From: VXNE01 sp963668365
GTDB taxonomy: Bacteria > Pseudomonadota > Gammaproteobacteria > Pseudomonadales > Azotimanducaceae
DNA: 64,000 nt
Assembly: GCA_963668365.1 (NCBI GenBank)
Contig: OY764266.1
Span: 2,790,001 to 2,854,000, forward strand
Direction: 5' to 3'
Of this stretch, positions 45,008-54,611 are shown in pieces. Under the pieces are notes generated by a model. That model saw nothing but the letters and a program-made list of their open reading frames with translations, searched no databases and was not told where the DNA came from. The stretch's first letter is position 1. Every line of letters begins with the position of its first letter. The position numbers and the translations under genes are program-made.

Positions 45008-45793
45008 ATGGACATTCAGGACGGCGTAGCGATCGTCACCGGCTCTTCTTCGGGCGTAGGCGCCGCTTGTGCCCGCCAACTGGCGGAGAAAGGCTGCCAT
45101 GTGGTCATCAATTTCGCCCGCAACGAGGCGGGAGCGAGAGAGACGCAGGCGGCGTGCGAGGCATTCGGGGTCGATACGGCCGTGGTGCAGGCGGACGTTG
45201 CCGACGACGAAGGATGTCGAGCGCTGGCGCGCGCGGCGGTCGACAAGTGGGGCCGCATAGATGCGCTGGTCAACAACGCGGGCACGACGAAATTCAATGC
45301 CCACGACGATCTCGATGGCTTGACCAGAGAAGACTTCCTGCAGATCTACGCGGTCAATACCGTGGGCGCGTACCAGGCGACGCGCGCGGTGGTCCCCGCG
45401 ATGCGCAGCGGTGGCCGCGGAAGCATAGTGAACGTCTCGTCGACAGCGGGCGTGACCGGTGGCGGCAGTTCGGTCGCGTACGCGGCGTCCAAGGGCGCAT
45501 TGATCACCATGACCCTGTCGCTCGCGCGGGCGCTGGGTCCGGAAATTCGTGTGAACACCGTGTGTCCCGGGTTCATTCAGGGCCGTTGGCTCGAAAGCGG
45601 CATGGGCGCGGAACGCTATGCGGCCGCGAAGGCGTCCCTGGAGGCGAGCGCGCCGCTACGACTCACGGCGACACCGGATACCGTGGCCGAAACCATTCTT
45701 TACTTCATCGAAGGGGCGGACATCGTGACGGGGGAGACACTGATCCTCGATGGCGGCGCGCGCCTCTCGCAGTTCCAGCTCGCACAGCGGTAG
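45008..45793 (+). CDS. Short-chain dehydrogenase/reductase
   Basis: A 261-residue classical SDR with VAIVTGSSSGVGAACARQ, LVNNAGTTKF, the catalytic Ser in NVSSTAG and the YAASKGA motif. The C-terminal IVTGETLILDGGARL is FabG-like. The substrate cannot be told from sequence; sequence similarity to FabG does not imply a role in fatty-acid synthesis, because the fab cluster already carries fabG. It is convergent with recD, with only 9 bp between the stops. Confidence 0.88.
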   Translation: MDIQDGVAIVTGSSSGVGAACARQLAEKGCHVVINFARNEAGARETQAACEAFGVDTAVVQADVADDEGCRALARAAVDKWGRIDALVNNAGTTKFNAHDDLDGLTREDFLQIYAVNTVGAYQATRAVVPAMRSGGRGSIVNVSSTAGVTGGGSSVAYAASKGALITMTLSLARALGPEIRVNTVCPGFIQGRWLESGMGAERYAAAKASLEASAPLRLTATPDTVAETILYFIEGADIVTGETLILDGGARLSQFQLAQR

Positions 45794-45802
45794 CGTGGGA
45801 TC

Positions 45803-47674
45803 TCAACTGTCGCGGAGGCGTTCGGGCAAACCGGTTGCGCGGGCGGTCGTCCGGCGTATCGCGGCGGCAACCGCGTGTTCATTGGCGCGCACGGTCACCT
45901 TGTTGCGCGCGCGCGTCACTGCCGTGTAGAGCAGTTCCCGCGTGTTCACGCGCGAGTCCGCGTCGCCGGGGATGAACACCACCTCGTCGTATTCGGACCC
46001 TTGCGCGCGATGCACCGTGAGGGCGAAGAAACTCTCGTGCTCCGGGAGGCGGGAGGGCGAGACAAGGAATCGGGCGTTGTCGCCATCCTGGCCGGCGAGG
46101 TCGGGGAACCACACTCGACGGCGGTTGCCGCTGTCGAGAATCACGACGCCGGCGTCGCCGTTGGATAGCCCCGTCGCCCGGTCGTTGCGCGTCACGATGA
46201 CGGGGCGGCCCGGATAGAACTCGTCACTTGCGGGAATGCGCCCCGTGTCTCGCAAGCGCCGCTCCACCAGGCGATTGAAGCGGTTGGCGCCGAACGGTCC
46301 GCGCCGATGGGCGCAAAGCACGCGGCGGGCGGGGAATGCGTCCCCGGCGCGCGAATCCTCGATGTGCGCGGCCCACTCCTCAGCGGTTTCGCGCGCGAAC
46401 CGGTCGAATGCGGACTCGTCGGCCAAGTCCGCCAGGTCGGTGTCGGTGCTGTCCTTGAGAACGGTGATGGCGCTGGCCGCATCGCCTCGGCTGATGGCGC
46501 CGGCGAGACGCCCGATGCCGCTGGCCGGACCGAAGCGATGGCTTTTCGTGAGCCGCACGATGCATGGCGCCAGCGGGGAGATTCCGCTGTCGGATGTGGC
46601 GCAGAGATCGCTGAAGACCGAGCCCGGCTCTACCGAGGATAGCTGTCCCGCGTCGCCGAGCAGAATCAATCGCGTACCCTCCTTCAGGCCGTTCAGGAGC
46701 CGGGCCATCAGGGGCAGGTCGACCATCGAACACTCGTCCACGAGGAGTGCATCGATAAGGGTGTCGGTCCGGTTCAACAGCCGGTGAAGCGTGGTTGCGA
46801 CGGGGACGAAGTCGCGCAGCGCGGGCACCTTGTCGGCCAGCGCTCTTGCCTGGAACTGGGTCCTCACGGATTCCTGCAGCCGCGCCGCCGCCTTGCCCGT
46901 CGGGGCGGCGAGCGCGATGCGGCGCGGTTCGGCCAATCCTGAGTCCGCCAGGAGCGCGATGAGGCTCGCGGCGAGCGTGGTCTTGCCCGTGCCGGGCCCA
47001 CCGGTGACCACGCAAAGCTGGCGCGAGACCGCGATCTTCGCTGCGGAGATGGCGGCATCGGACTCCTCGTGGAGTACTTCGCGCATCCAGCGCGCGACGT
47101 CGACGCAGGGCGCGGCGGCGTCCCGCGCCAGTTCCCGCATCCGTTGGGCAAGCCGCGATTCCGCCGCGAACATGCGGTAGAGGTATAGATTGTCGCCATC
47201 GAAAACCAGCGGACGTTTGACTTCGAGCGCTTGGCCGCAAGCGACTACCGGGCTATCCGACAGCGCAACCTTCAGGTCCCCGAACGCGGGCAGGCACGCC
47301 TGGCGGATGTGGTCGGGCAGATCGCCGCCCCCATGCCCCGACTCCGCCGAAGACCATTCGAGGATTTCGATGATCGGTCTTCCGGCGCATCTGGCCAAGG
47401 GCAGGCAGGCGTGTCCGCTTCGATGCATCGCGCTGGTGATTGCGCCCGCGAGGCATGTGGCTGGGGCCGCGCCAAGTTCGGCGAGCAGTCCCGCGAAGTA
47501 GCGGTCGATGTCCGCCATGGCCCGGATTTCGCAGAGGTCGGCGAACAGGTGCCCCATAGCCGTTGCCTTCGGCTCCGCCTGTGGCCGGGCCCCGCTCGAC
47601 GACCATGCAACAACCGCTCCCGCTCGCTGACGCTCGCCGGAAACGTTGGTTCCATGGGAGGTGTCCTGGTTCAT
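45803..47674 (-). CDS. recD: RecBCD enzyme subunit RecD
   Basis: The 5'-3' helicase of the RecBCD recombination/repair and foreign-DNA-degrading enzyme. It has Walker A VVTGGPGTGKTTLAASLIAL, RIALAAPTGKAAARLQES, Walker B DALLVDECSMVDLPLMARLL, and the UvrD-like C-terminal motif FFALTVHRAQGSEYDEVVF. The ATG at 47674 overlaps the recB stop as ATGA. With this start the first 39 residues (ending PKATA before MGHLF) have no counterpart in E. coli RecD and are Arg/Ala/Gly-rich, so the ATG at 47557 could be the ancestral start. Confidence 0.94.
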   Translation of the reverse strand: MNQDTSHGTNVSGERQRAGAVVAWSSSGARPQAEPKATAMGHLFADLCEIRAMADIDRYFAGLLAELGAAPATCLAGAITSAMHRSGHACLPLARCAGRPIIEILEWSSAESGHGGGDLPDHIRQACLPAFGDLKVALSDSPVVACGQALEVKRPLVFDGDNLYLYRMFAAESRLAQRMRELARDAAAPCVDVARWMREVLHEESDAAISAAKIAVSRQLCVVTGGPGTGKTTLAASLIALLADSGLAEPRRIALAAPTGKAAARLQESVRTQFQARALADKVPALRDFVPVATTLHRLLNRTDTLIDALLVDECSMVDLPLMARLLNGLKEGTRLILLGDAGQLSSVEPGSVFSDLCATSDSGISPLAPCIVRLTKSHRFGPASGIGRLAGAISRGDAASAITVLKDSTDTDLADLADESAFDRFARETAEEWAAHIEDSRAGDAFPARRVLCAHRRGPFGANRFNRLVERRLRDTGRIPASDEFYPGRPVIVTRNDRATGLSNGDAGVVILDSGNRRRVWFPDLAGQDGDNARFLVSPSRLPEHESFFALTVHRAQGSEYDEVVFIPGDADSRVNTRELLYTAVTRARNKVTVRANEHAVAAAIRRTTARATGLPERLRDS

Positions 47675-50600
47675 TCCACCGAGCCCGAAAAGCAAGCGTC
47701 GATCGCTTCGATGCATTCGCGCTTGGGCGCGTCGCGATAGACACCCTGGCCGGGCATGTCCGGGGACATGCCGCGCAGGAAGAGGTAGAACACGCCGCCG
47801 ATGTGGCGTTCGTAGTCGTACTCCGGGAGTCGCAACCGCAGAAAGCGGTGCAAGGCAGTGAGGTAGAACAGGTACTGCGCCGCATAGCCATGCGCGCCCA
47901 TGGCGTCCCGCAGCGCCTGTTCGGAATAGGCGTGAATGTTGTCGCCGAGCCGGTTCGACTTGTAGTCCATGACATACCAGCGCTCGCCGTGCCGTGCCAC
48001 GACGTCGATGAATCCGTGGAGGAAGCCGTCGATGTCGCTGAAAATGTTGGGAATGCCGTGCCTGTAGCCATGCGCGGTGAAGCAGCGAGCGAGCCTCGCG
48101 CGGGCCATGCCGTTCAGCGGGAGGTGGAACTCCATTTCCGAGATGGGCCGTTCCACCTGGGCGAGGCGGAAAACGCTTCCGTCAACCGGCCCCTCGAGCG
48201 GCGCGTTGCGGGTGTTCTCTACCATCGTTCGCGCGATCGGCTCCCACTTGGCGTCGATGCGGTATTTCGCGAGCACGTCCCGGCAGATTTGATCGAGATC
48301 TGCCGCCGGTTCGACGTTCCTTTCGAATATCTCGTGCAGGCAATTGCCCGGGCGAAAGCCGCTCGGGAACGTGAATACGTCCAGCCGGTCTTCCGTCTCC
48401 GCGCCCGGCGCCGCACTCTGGTCTTCGATGGCAAGGTCGTGCTGATCGTGATCCGGCTGATCCACGTCCTCGTGCTCCGCGGATGTCGTGGCGGCGCCCA
48501 TGTCGGACGCGAGGGCAGAGAAGCTGGTCCGCTGGCGGATGCGCTGAAGCTCACGGTCGAGGTTCCGGGCGGCGAGGTGTTCGAGTCCGGAAAGCTCCAG
48601 ATTATCGTCCACGCGCCGGGGAACCGAGGCCGCGCCGTCCAACACGGTCGTGGCGATAGCCTCGGAGGCTTCGTTCGCGAAATGCTCTACCTCGGCGAGC
48701 CATGCCGTGCCGCTCAGCGACCCGACACGGGCCGCGTTGGCGTCCAGTTGTTCTTCGAGCGTGCTCTCGGCCAGCAGCTTGGGACGGTGAATGAGCCACG
48801 CGAGCGGTGAATTCCGGCTGTCGTTCGCCCGCGCCCACGTCACCACGCAACGGTGTTTTGCCCTGGTAAGTGCCACGTACATGAGACGCAACTCATCCGC
48901 CTGGTCTTCGATCCATTCCCGGGCGCGGGCGTCGCTCGAGGGATTCAGATCGAGAATCTCGGCGAAGTCGCCTTCCAACTCGTGGTACTCGGCTGTTTTC
49001 CGCGTTCTCCGCTGGCGCCTGTACCAGGCGAACGGGCAGAACACCACGGGAAACTCCAGCCCCTTGCTGCGGTGGATCGTGACGATCTTCACCAGGTGCT
49101 CATCGCTTTCCAGGCGAAGCTGCGCGCCTTCGTCGCCGGGGTCCGGGTGCGCCGACGCGCGGGCGAGCCATTCGACGAGGCCCTGCGGCGATAGCCGTGC
49201 GCTGGCCTCGGCCTCCTGCATCAACTCGGCCAGATGCAGCATGTTGGTCAGGCGGCGCGCGCCGTCGGGATATTCGAGCAGGTGGGCGGCGCAATTCGTG
49301 TCCCTGGCGAAGAGCAGCTTTCGGATGAGGGTCGCGACGCCCCGTTCGCTCCATGTCCTGCGGGAGTCTTGCGCCCACATGGTCCAGCGGGCCCAGGTGT
49401 CGTCGTCCTGGAGCTCCGCGAGATCGGACATGGAGAGGCCGAACAGATCGGTCGCCAGCGCGCCGCGCAACAGCGATGCAAAGTTGTACTCGGCCGGATC
49501 GGTCGCCAGCGCGCGCAGGAGGTGATTTAGCTGACCGGCTTCGAGCGTCTCGAATACGCTGTCTATGCCCATTTCGACGCTTTGAACGCCGCGTTCCCGC
49601 AGCTTGTCCGCGACGGTGCGGCCCTGTTCGCCGGTGCGAACGAGGACCGCGATGTCGCCGCCGACAAGATCCCGCGTGCCGCCATCGCGGCGGATGGTCG
49701 CGTGGCCGTCCCGCGCCAGCGCCAGCAACTGCGCGATTTCGTCGGCGGCCCGATCGGCGACCACTTCCCTCAGTTTGCCCTTGCCCCAGCTCTTGCCGTC
49801 TGCCGTGCCGGGGAAGAGCCGCAACTGGAAGGGCCTGGTGTCCGCCGCCCGGCTCCGCGTTATCAGGCCATCGGAGCGTAGCGTAGCGGCTTGCGCTCCC
49901 TCGAACTGGATCTGTTCCGGGCGCAGGAAGGGGTGACTGTGATTGAACACCGCGTTGACGGCCCGCACGAGCTCGGGAACGGATCGGTAGTTGCGCCTAA
50001 GTGATAGCTTGCGCATATCGGGCCTGTGGGCGGTCGTGTTCAGGTAGGCGAAGACATCCGCGCCCCGAAAGCGGTAGATGGACTGTTTGGGATCGCCGAC
50101 GATCATGAGCCGCCCCTGCGTCGAATCGGGACCCGCGCCGCCGCACGGATAGATCTTCTCGAAGATGCTCGCCTGCAGGCGGTCCGTATCCTGGAACTCG
50201 TCGATCAGGGCGACCGGGTACCGCGCGTGAATGCGCCTCGCTAGCGTTGCGCCGGATTCTCCCTCGAGTGCGCGGTCCAGTTCTGCGAGGAGGGCATCGA
50301 AGCTCAGGCGGCGATGCTTCCAGGTGCCGTGCCGCAGCGACTCGCGCGCGTCATCGAGCAGGCGTTGCCGCCGGTCGGGCAGCCACAGATCGCGCAATTC
50401 CCTGGAAGTGGCGCCCAATGCGTCGAAGCGATCATAAAGGGGGATGGCCGGCAATTCCTGCGGCGGTCTTTTCCTCAGTTTGCCGGCGAGCTCCTGCCGA
50501 CCGAAATAACCGGCATTCGGGGGCGGGAGCAGGTCGGGATCGTTCGCGCTGAACGCGCTCCGGACTTCCTCCAGGCGGTCCGCGTTCTGATTCTTGTTCC

Positions 50601-51342
50601 ATCTCAGCGTCTCCAGGGCCCGCAGAAACTCCGCCCGCTGCTCCTCGTCGTGCCAGGCGACTCGGGCCGCCTGAAATGCCTTCAAGTGCGCGTCGATGGC
50701 CGACGCGTAGGCATCGGCGAAATCCGCGACGCCGCGGACCACGCTCGGCTTGGCGTGATGTGCGCCGACCCACTTGCCGAGCTCCTCCAGGCTGAATTTG
50801 TCAGCCTTTGCGATCTCCAGCAGCGGAATGGGTTCGGGGGCGATGTGCTGCCGCCAGAAGTCCCGAACCGCCGCGACCACATCGGCCTTGCCGTCGCCGC
50901 TGATCCCGAAACCGAACGGGATGCGGGCGTCGAAGGCGAACTGGGTCAATACGCGCTGGCAGAAGCCGTGGATGGTCATGACATTCGCGCGGTCGAAGTC
51001 CCGGACGGCGGCGGTGAGCCTTGATTCGATCTCGTCCCGGCCGATTCGCTCGGCGCGCCAGCGACGAACCAGGTCGCCGGCCAGTCCGTCGCCCTCGTGG
51101 TTGCCGCGAGCGACTTCGAGCGCATCACACAAGGTGTTCCGAACGCGCGTGCGCAATTCACCGGTCGCGGCGACGGTGAAGGTGACGATCAAGAGGTCGT
51201 CAATGCGCCACCCGGATTCCACGATCAGGCGCGCGACCAGCGTGGTCAGCGCGTAGGTCTTGCCCGTGCCCGCGCTCGCCTCGACGAGCAGGTCGCCGTC
51301 AAGCCCCACGTCGATCGGCTGCGTTCGTGCTGGAGCCCTCAT
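47671..51342 (-). CDS. recB: RecBCD enzyme subunit RecB
   Basis: The 3'-5' helicase and nuclease subunit, 1223 aa. The N-terminal helicase has Walker A VEASAGTGKTYALTTL and PVALIDEFQDTDRLQ, with KQSIYRFRGADV, IVTIHRSKGLEFPVVF and MYVALTRAKHRC. The C-terminal RecB nuclease domain has the catalytic Asp and Lys in WYVMDYKSNRLG, the same as in E. coli. Starts and stops of recC-recB-recD overlap by 4 bp (ATGA), so they form one coupled operon. No ptrA gene lies between recC and recB, unlike in E. coli. Confidence 0.96.
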   Translation of the reverse strand: MRAPARTQPIDVGLDGDLLVEASAGTGKTYALTTLVARLIVESGWRIDDLLIVTFTVAATGELRTRVRNTLCDALEVARGNHEGDGLAGDLVRRWRAERIGRDEIESRLTAAVRDFDRANVMTIHGFCQRVLTQFAFDARIPFGFGISGDGKADVVAAVRDFWRQHIAPEPIPLLEIAKADKFSLEELGKWVGAHHAKPSVVRGVADFADAYASAIDAHLKAFQAARVAWHDEEQRAEFLRALETLRWNKNQNADRLEEVRSAFSANDPDLLPPPNAGYFGRQELAGKLRKRPPQELPAIPLYDRFDALGATSRELRDLWLPDRRQRLLDDARESLRHGTWKHRRLSFDALLAELDRALEGESGATLARRIHARYPVALIDEFQDTDRLQASIFEKIYPCGGAGPDSTQGRLMIVGDPKQSIYRFRGADVFAYLNTTAHRPDMRKLSLRRNYRSVPELVRAVNAVFNHSHPFLRPEQIQFEGAQAATLRSDGLITRSRAADTRPFQLRLFPGTADGKSWGKGKLREVVADRAADEIAQLLALARDGHATIRRDGGTRDLVGGDIAVLVRTGEQGRTVADKLRERGVQSVEMGIDSVFETLEAGQLNHLLRALATDPAEYNFASLLRGALATDLFGLSMSDLAELQDDDTWARWTMWAQDSRRTWSERGVATLIRKLLFARDTNCAAHLLEYPDGARRLTNMLHLAELMQEAEASARLSPQGLVEWLARASAHPDPGDEGAQLRLESDEHLVKIVTIHRSKGLEFPVVFCPFAWYRRQRRTRKTAEYHELEGDFAEILDLNPSSDARAREWIEDQADELRLMYVALTRAKHRCVVTWARANDSRNSPLAWLIHRPKLLAESTLEEQLDANAARVGSLSGTAWLAEVEHFANEASEAIATTVLDGAASVPRRVDDNLELSGLEHLAARNLDRELQRIRQRTSFSALASDMGAATTSAEHEDVDQPDHDQHDLAIEDQSAAPGAETEDRLDVFTFPSGFRPGNCLHEIFERNVEPAADLDQICRDVLAKYRIDAKWEPIARTMVENTRNAPLEGPVDGSVFRLAQVERPISEMEFHLPLNGMARARLARCFTAHGYRHGIPNIFSDIDGFLHGFIDVVARHGERWYVMDYKSNRLGDNIHAYSEQALRDAMGAHGYAAQYLFYLTALHRFLRLRLPEYDYERHIGGVFYLFLRGMSPDMPGQGVYRDAPKRECIEAIDACFSGSVE

Positions 51343-54300
51343 TGCATCGCCCCTTTCAGCGGCCCAAGCAGATTTTGCGCCAGCGAACGGAACGTTTCGG
51401 TCAAGGGAGCTTCGGGGAAGACCACGCGGTGGTAGTCGTCGTTGCCTTCGCCATGGTCACGCCGCCAAACGGTTTCCGTTTTCGAAGGACTCGTGACCCA
51501 CGTCCACGAGGTCTCCGGGAAGAACGGCAGGGGCTCGTTCTGCCCATCCGCCCACGCCTCGAGCCAGCGACTCAGATGCGAACGCGCGTCGGCTGGACCG
51601 GGACCCCGCACGATGGTCGGCGCGTTCTCCTTGGTGCCGAGCAGGTATGCGGTGACAGGTCGCTCGACGGCGCAGGTCGACGCCAGCAGGCGCAGCCAGA
51701 CCTCCACCATGTCCTTTCGGCGTATGCCGCCGATGCGCGACCACAGAAACTCGGTCTTGTCCTGAAGGAACTGCGCCACCGTGCCGACGATGCGGAAGCC
51801 ATCGACCGCGATGTCCACCGCGACTTCCTCGCAATGCTCCTCGTAGGGCGCCAACGCGGCGGCGAGAGCTGCGGTTTCCTTCGCCGTCTCGCCATGCTGG
51901 ATTCGGCCCAGGTTGCCGGGAGGAAGCTGACCGGTGGCGGCCAACAGCCCGTGATCGCCGGTCGCCCCGTTCTGTTGTCGTTGGAACAGATCGGTCTTCA
52001 GTTGCCACGATTCGAGGTTGTTCAACTCGAACGGCTCGTCGTCGCCGATCTCGTCGTCGTATACATCGAGATACAGGCCGAGACGGTTGCGCAGGAAGTA
52101 CTTCGCGGGGCTGGCGGAGAAGCGGATGAGTTCTTCGAGCGGGATCTCGCCGCCTGGTGACGCGAGGCGTTCTGTCGCCGGAGCCAGTTTGCCGACGAAA
52201 CGCGCGGGCGGTGCTGGACTGCGTTCGACGGCGCGGGCGGCATTCGCCATCGCCTGCGAGTAGCTGAACAGGTCCGGCTCCGACGGCGCGAAGTAGCGGC
52301 GGCTGAAAGGCTGCAGCGGGTGGCGCGCCTCCCAACCGTCCTCCGACGGGAAGCGCCGGCGCAGGTAGTCGATCAGTTCGCTCACCACCACGGAAGGGGG
52401 GATCGGCTTGTCCTCCATCAGGTCCCGGCCGGTGTAGCTCACGAGAAAACATCGTCGTGCCGCGAGCAGCGCCTCGAGGAAAGCGAACCGGTCTTCATCG
52501 CGCAGATCGCGGTCGCCGAGTTGTCGCGCGTCGTCGCCGAAAAGGCCGTCCATGAATTCGAATGATGTTGCCGGCGGCCTGCGCGGGAATGCGCCGTCGT
52601 TCATGCCGAGAAGGCAGACCGCCTTGGCGGGGAACACCTGTCCCGTCGCCAGGCCGGCGACGGTCACGCCGTCGGCCAGCCGGGGAACGGCGCGCGCCTC
52701 GACGCCGGCGCGGCTCACGAGGGCGTCGCGCAGGACCTCGAATGGCACCGGGATGTCCGTGTCCGCCATTTCGCACTCGTTGGCGAAGTCGTCGATCAGG
52801 CGCGCCACGGAGTCGATCTCGCGGGCGGACTCCGGGTCGAAGTGGGGTTGGCGAACGAAAAAGCGCCCGAGGACCTCTGCGCGCAAGCGCCGCGCCCAGT
52901 CGCCGGGCGTGCGTTCATCGGCGATCCAGCCATTCAGTTCGCGGGCGAGGTCGCAGTAGTGGACGAAGGATCCCAGGCGTTCGTAGTCGCTTGCCCCGGA
53001 CTGGTAGCCGCGCCGGTCGAGGGGGCACGGCACTATGCCGTCGATGAGGGCGTCGTCGCCCGGTATCGCGTATGCGAGCAGAAGCCGGCGCAGGCCGTGG
53101 TGCCAGTTGTTGTGGGCCGGCGCGGACACGTCCTGCTCGGTGCGATGCGCGGCGTCCATGCCCCAGCGGATGCCAGCGCGGCCCACCCAATCGCGAATTC
53201 GGGCGAGGTCGCCCTCGTCGAGGCCGAAGCGATGCCGCACGGAGGCCGCCCGCAGCGGCGCCAGTAATTCGCTCGCGGTGTAGCGCGATCCCGCCAGCGC
53301 CAGGAGGTCGAGGAACACGTTGATGGCCGTGCCCGCCCTGGCGCGCTGCCTGCCGATGTTGAACGGAATCGTGTCCGCCGCGCCGAATACGGCTTCGACG
53401 ACGGGTGCGTAGGCGTCCAGGTCGGGGGTGAGCACGAGGACATCGGCGGGCTGGATGTCCTCGTGCGCGTCGAACAGGCCCAGCAGGCGGTCGTGCAGCA
53501 CTTCCACCTCGCGCGTCGCGGAGTGGCAGACGTGGATCTGGAGGGTCTCGTCCCGACCGATTCGGGTCGCGCTCGCAGAGTCTGCGGTTGCGGCGCGCGC
53601 CTCGGTATCCGACCGGCCCGAGAGGATGTCCCGATGCACTTCCCCAAGGCATGTTCCCGAGACTGCGCCATGGGTCTGCCGGCCCGCCTCCGCCGACAGC
53701 TTTTCGGCCAGCAGCGACTGCATGTCGCGCGCCAGGCGGCCCCAGACCTCGACCAGTTCGTTTCGCTCCCCCCCGGCATCGGCGTGCGCGACGGAGGGTG
53801 CGGAGAAATCGCGAGAAGGGCTCAGCAGGAACAGGTCGATATCCATCACCGCGCCGATGCGACGCAACATCTCGAGATACGAAGGGGAGAGCATGGCGAG
53901 GCCGAACAGCCGTACCGTCGGGCGTCTTGAGTTGGCATCACCCGCGCCGCTCGCCTGCCCGATTGCGCGACCATACGCGGCCACCGCATCGACCCAGTGC
54001 GTCGCCCCGCCGATGTCGCGCACGAGTTCGTCCCACAGGCGAATGTGCCAGTCCGTCCGATCGCCCGCGTCCCACTGCCCGTTCCGAAACACCTGGCAAC
54101 GGTCGTAGGCGAGAGCGAGCCTGTCGGCGAGTTCGAATCGTTTCCTGGAATCGCCGTCCGCCAGGTATTGATTGACCGGGTCGTCACCGGTCCAGCGGCC
54201 CAACAGGTCGAAGATTCGCCATCGCAGCGCGCCCGGTTCGAATGCCGACTCGACCGGGAGGCTCGGCACGGCTTCGCGCATGACCGACCAGGCGAACTCG

Positions 54301-54494
54301 GCCGGCAGCTCGACCTTGAGGTGTGCCGCTATGCCGAGGCGCGTGGCCAGCTCAAGCCGAAGCCATTCGCCCAGCAATGGATGCGGCACGACAATGCGCT
54401 CGGCGTCCAGCGGCTCGGCGGGGTGTTCGCGCATGTCGTCCGCCAGCCACTCGGCGAGGGTTTCCATGCGGTTGGAGGCGTGTACGCGGATCAT
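51339..54494 (-). CDS. recC: RecBCD enzyme subunit RecC
   Basis: The Chi-recognising, inactive-nuclease/helicase-like subunit, 1051 aa from the ATG at 54494 (MIRVHASNRMETLAEWLADD), where RecC homology begins; the frame continues upstream to 54602 without similarity. Recognisable blocks are VVPHPLLGEWLRLELATRLG, PADVLVLTPDLDAYAPVVEA, VCLLGMNDGAFPRR and CFLVSYTGRDLMEDKPIPPS. It is the first gene of the recCBD operon. Specificity for a Chi sequence cannot be read from the protein. Confidence 0.95.
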   Translation of the reverse strand: MIRVHASNRMETLAEWLADDMREHPAEPLDAERIVVPHPLLGEWLRLELATRLGIAAHLKVELPAEFAWSVMREAVPSLPVESAFEPGALRWRIFDLLGRWTGDDPVNQYLADGDSRKRFELADRLALAYDRCQVFRNGQWDAGDRTDWHIRLWDELVRDIGGATHWVDAVAAYGRAIGQASGAGDANSRRPTVRLFGLAMLSPSYLEMLRRIGAVMDIDLFLLSPSRDFSAPSVAHADAGGERNELVEVWGRLARDMQSLLAEKLSAEAGRQTHGAVSGTCLGEVHRDILSGRSDTEARAATADSASATRIGRDETLQIHVCHSATREVEVLHDRLLGLFDAHEDIQPADVLVLTPDLDAYAPVVEAVFGAADTIPFNIGRQRARAGTAINVFLDLLALAGSRYTASELLAPLRAASVRHRFGLDEGDLARIRDWVGRAGIRWGMDAAHRTEQDVSAPAHNNWHHGLRRLLLAYAIPGDDALIDGIVPCPLDRRGYQSGASDYERLGSFVHYCDLARELNGWIADERTPGDWARRLRAEVLGRFFVRQPHFDPESAREIDSVARLIDDFANECEMADTDIPVPFEVLRDALVSRAGVEARAVPRLADGVTVAGLATGQVFPAKAVCLLGMNDGAFPRRPPATSFEFMDGLFGDDARQLGDRDLRDEDRFAFLEALLAARRCFLVSYTGRDLMEDKPIPPSVVVSELIDYLRRRFPSEDGWEARHPLQPFSRRYFAPSEPDLFSYSQAMANAARAVERSPAPPARFVGKLAPATERLASPGGEIPLEELIRFSASPAKYFLRNRLGLYLDVYDDEIGDDEPFELNNLESWQLKTDLFQRQQNGATGDHGLLAATGQLPPGNLGRIQHGETAKETAALAAALAPYEEHCEEVAVDIAVDGFRIVGTVAQFLQDKTEFLWSRIGGIRRKDMVEVWLRLLASTCAVERPVTAYLLGTKENAPTIVRGPGPADARSHLSRWLEAWADGQNEPLPFFPETSWTWVTSPSKTETVWRRDHGEGNDDYHRVVFPEAPLTETFRSLAQNLLGPLKGAMQ

Positions 54495-54611
54495 CGTCAG
54501 GGGCGGGCTACCTGATGTGGACGCGGAGGATGGTGCCTGGGCATCGGGACATTGTATGTCGCGTTCGCCGGCGCGGCGGACGCGATCGACGGGCGGAGAC
54601 AATCGTGCGGT

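Noticed and set aside
45008..45793. A second fabG gene
   Set aside because: The protein is FabG-like in motifs but isolated from fatty-acid genes; the family is too broad for a specific name.
47563..48810. 415-aa plus-strand ORF opposite recB/recD
   Set aside because: It is antisense to the RecB nuclease domain, which has conserved catalytic residues; no motif is visible on the plus strand.
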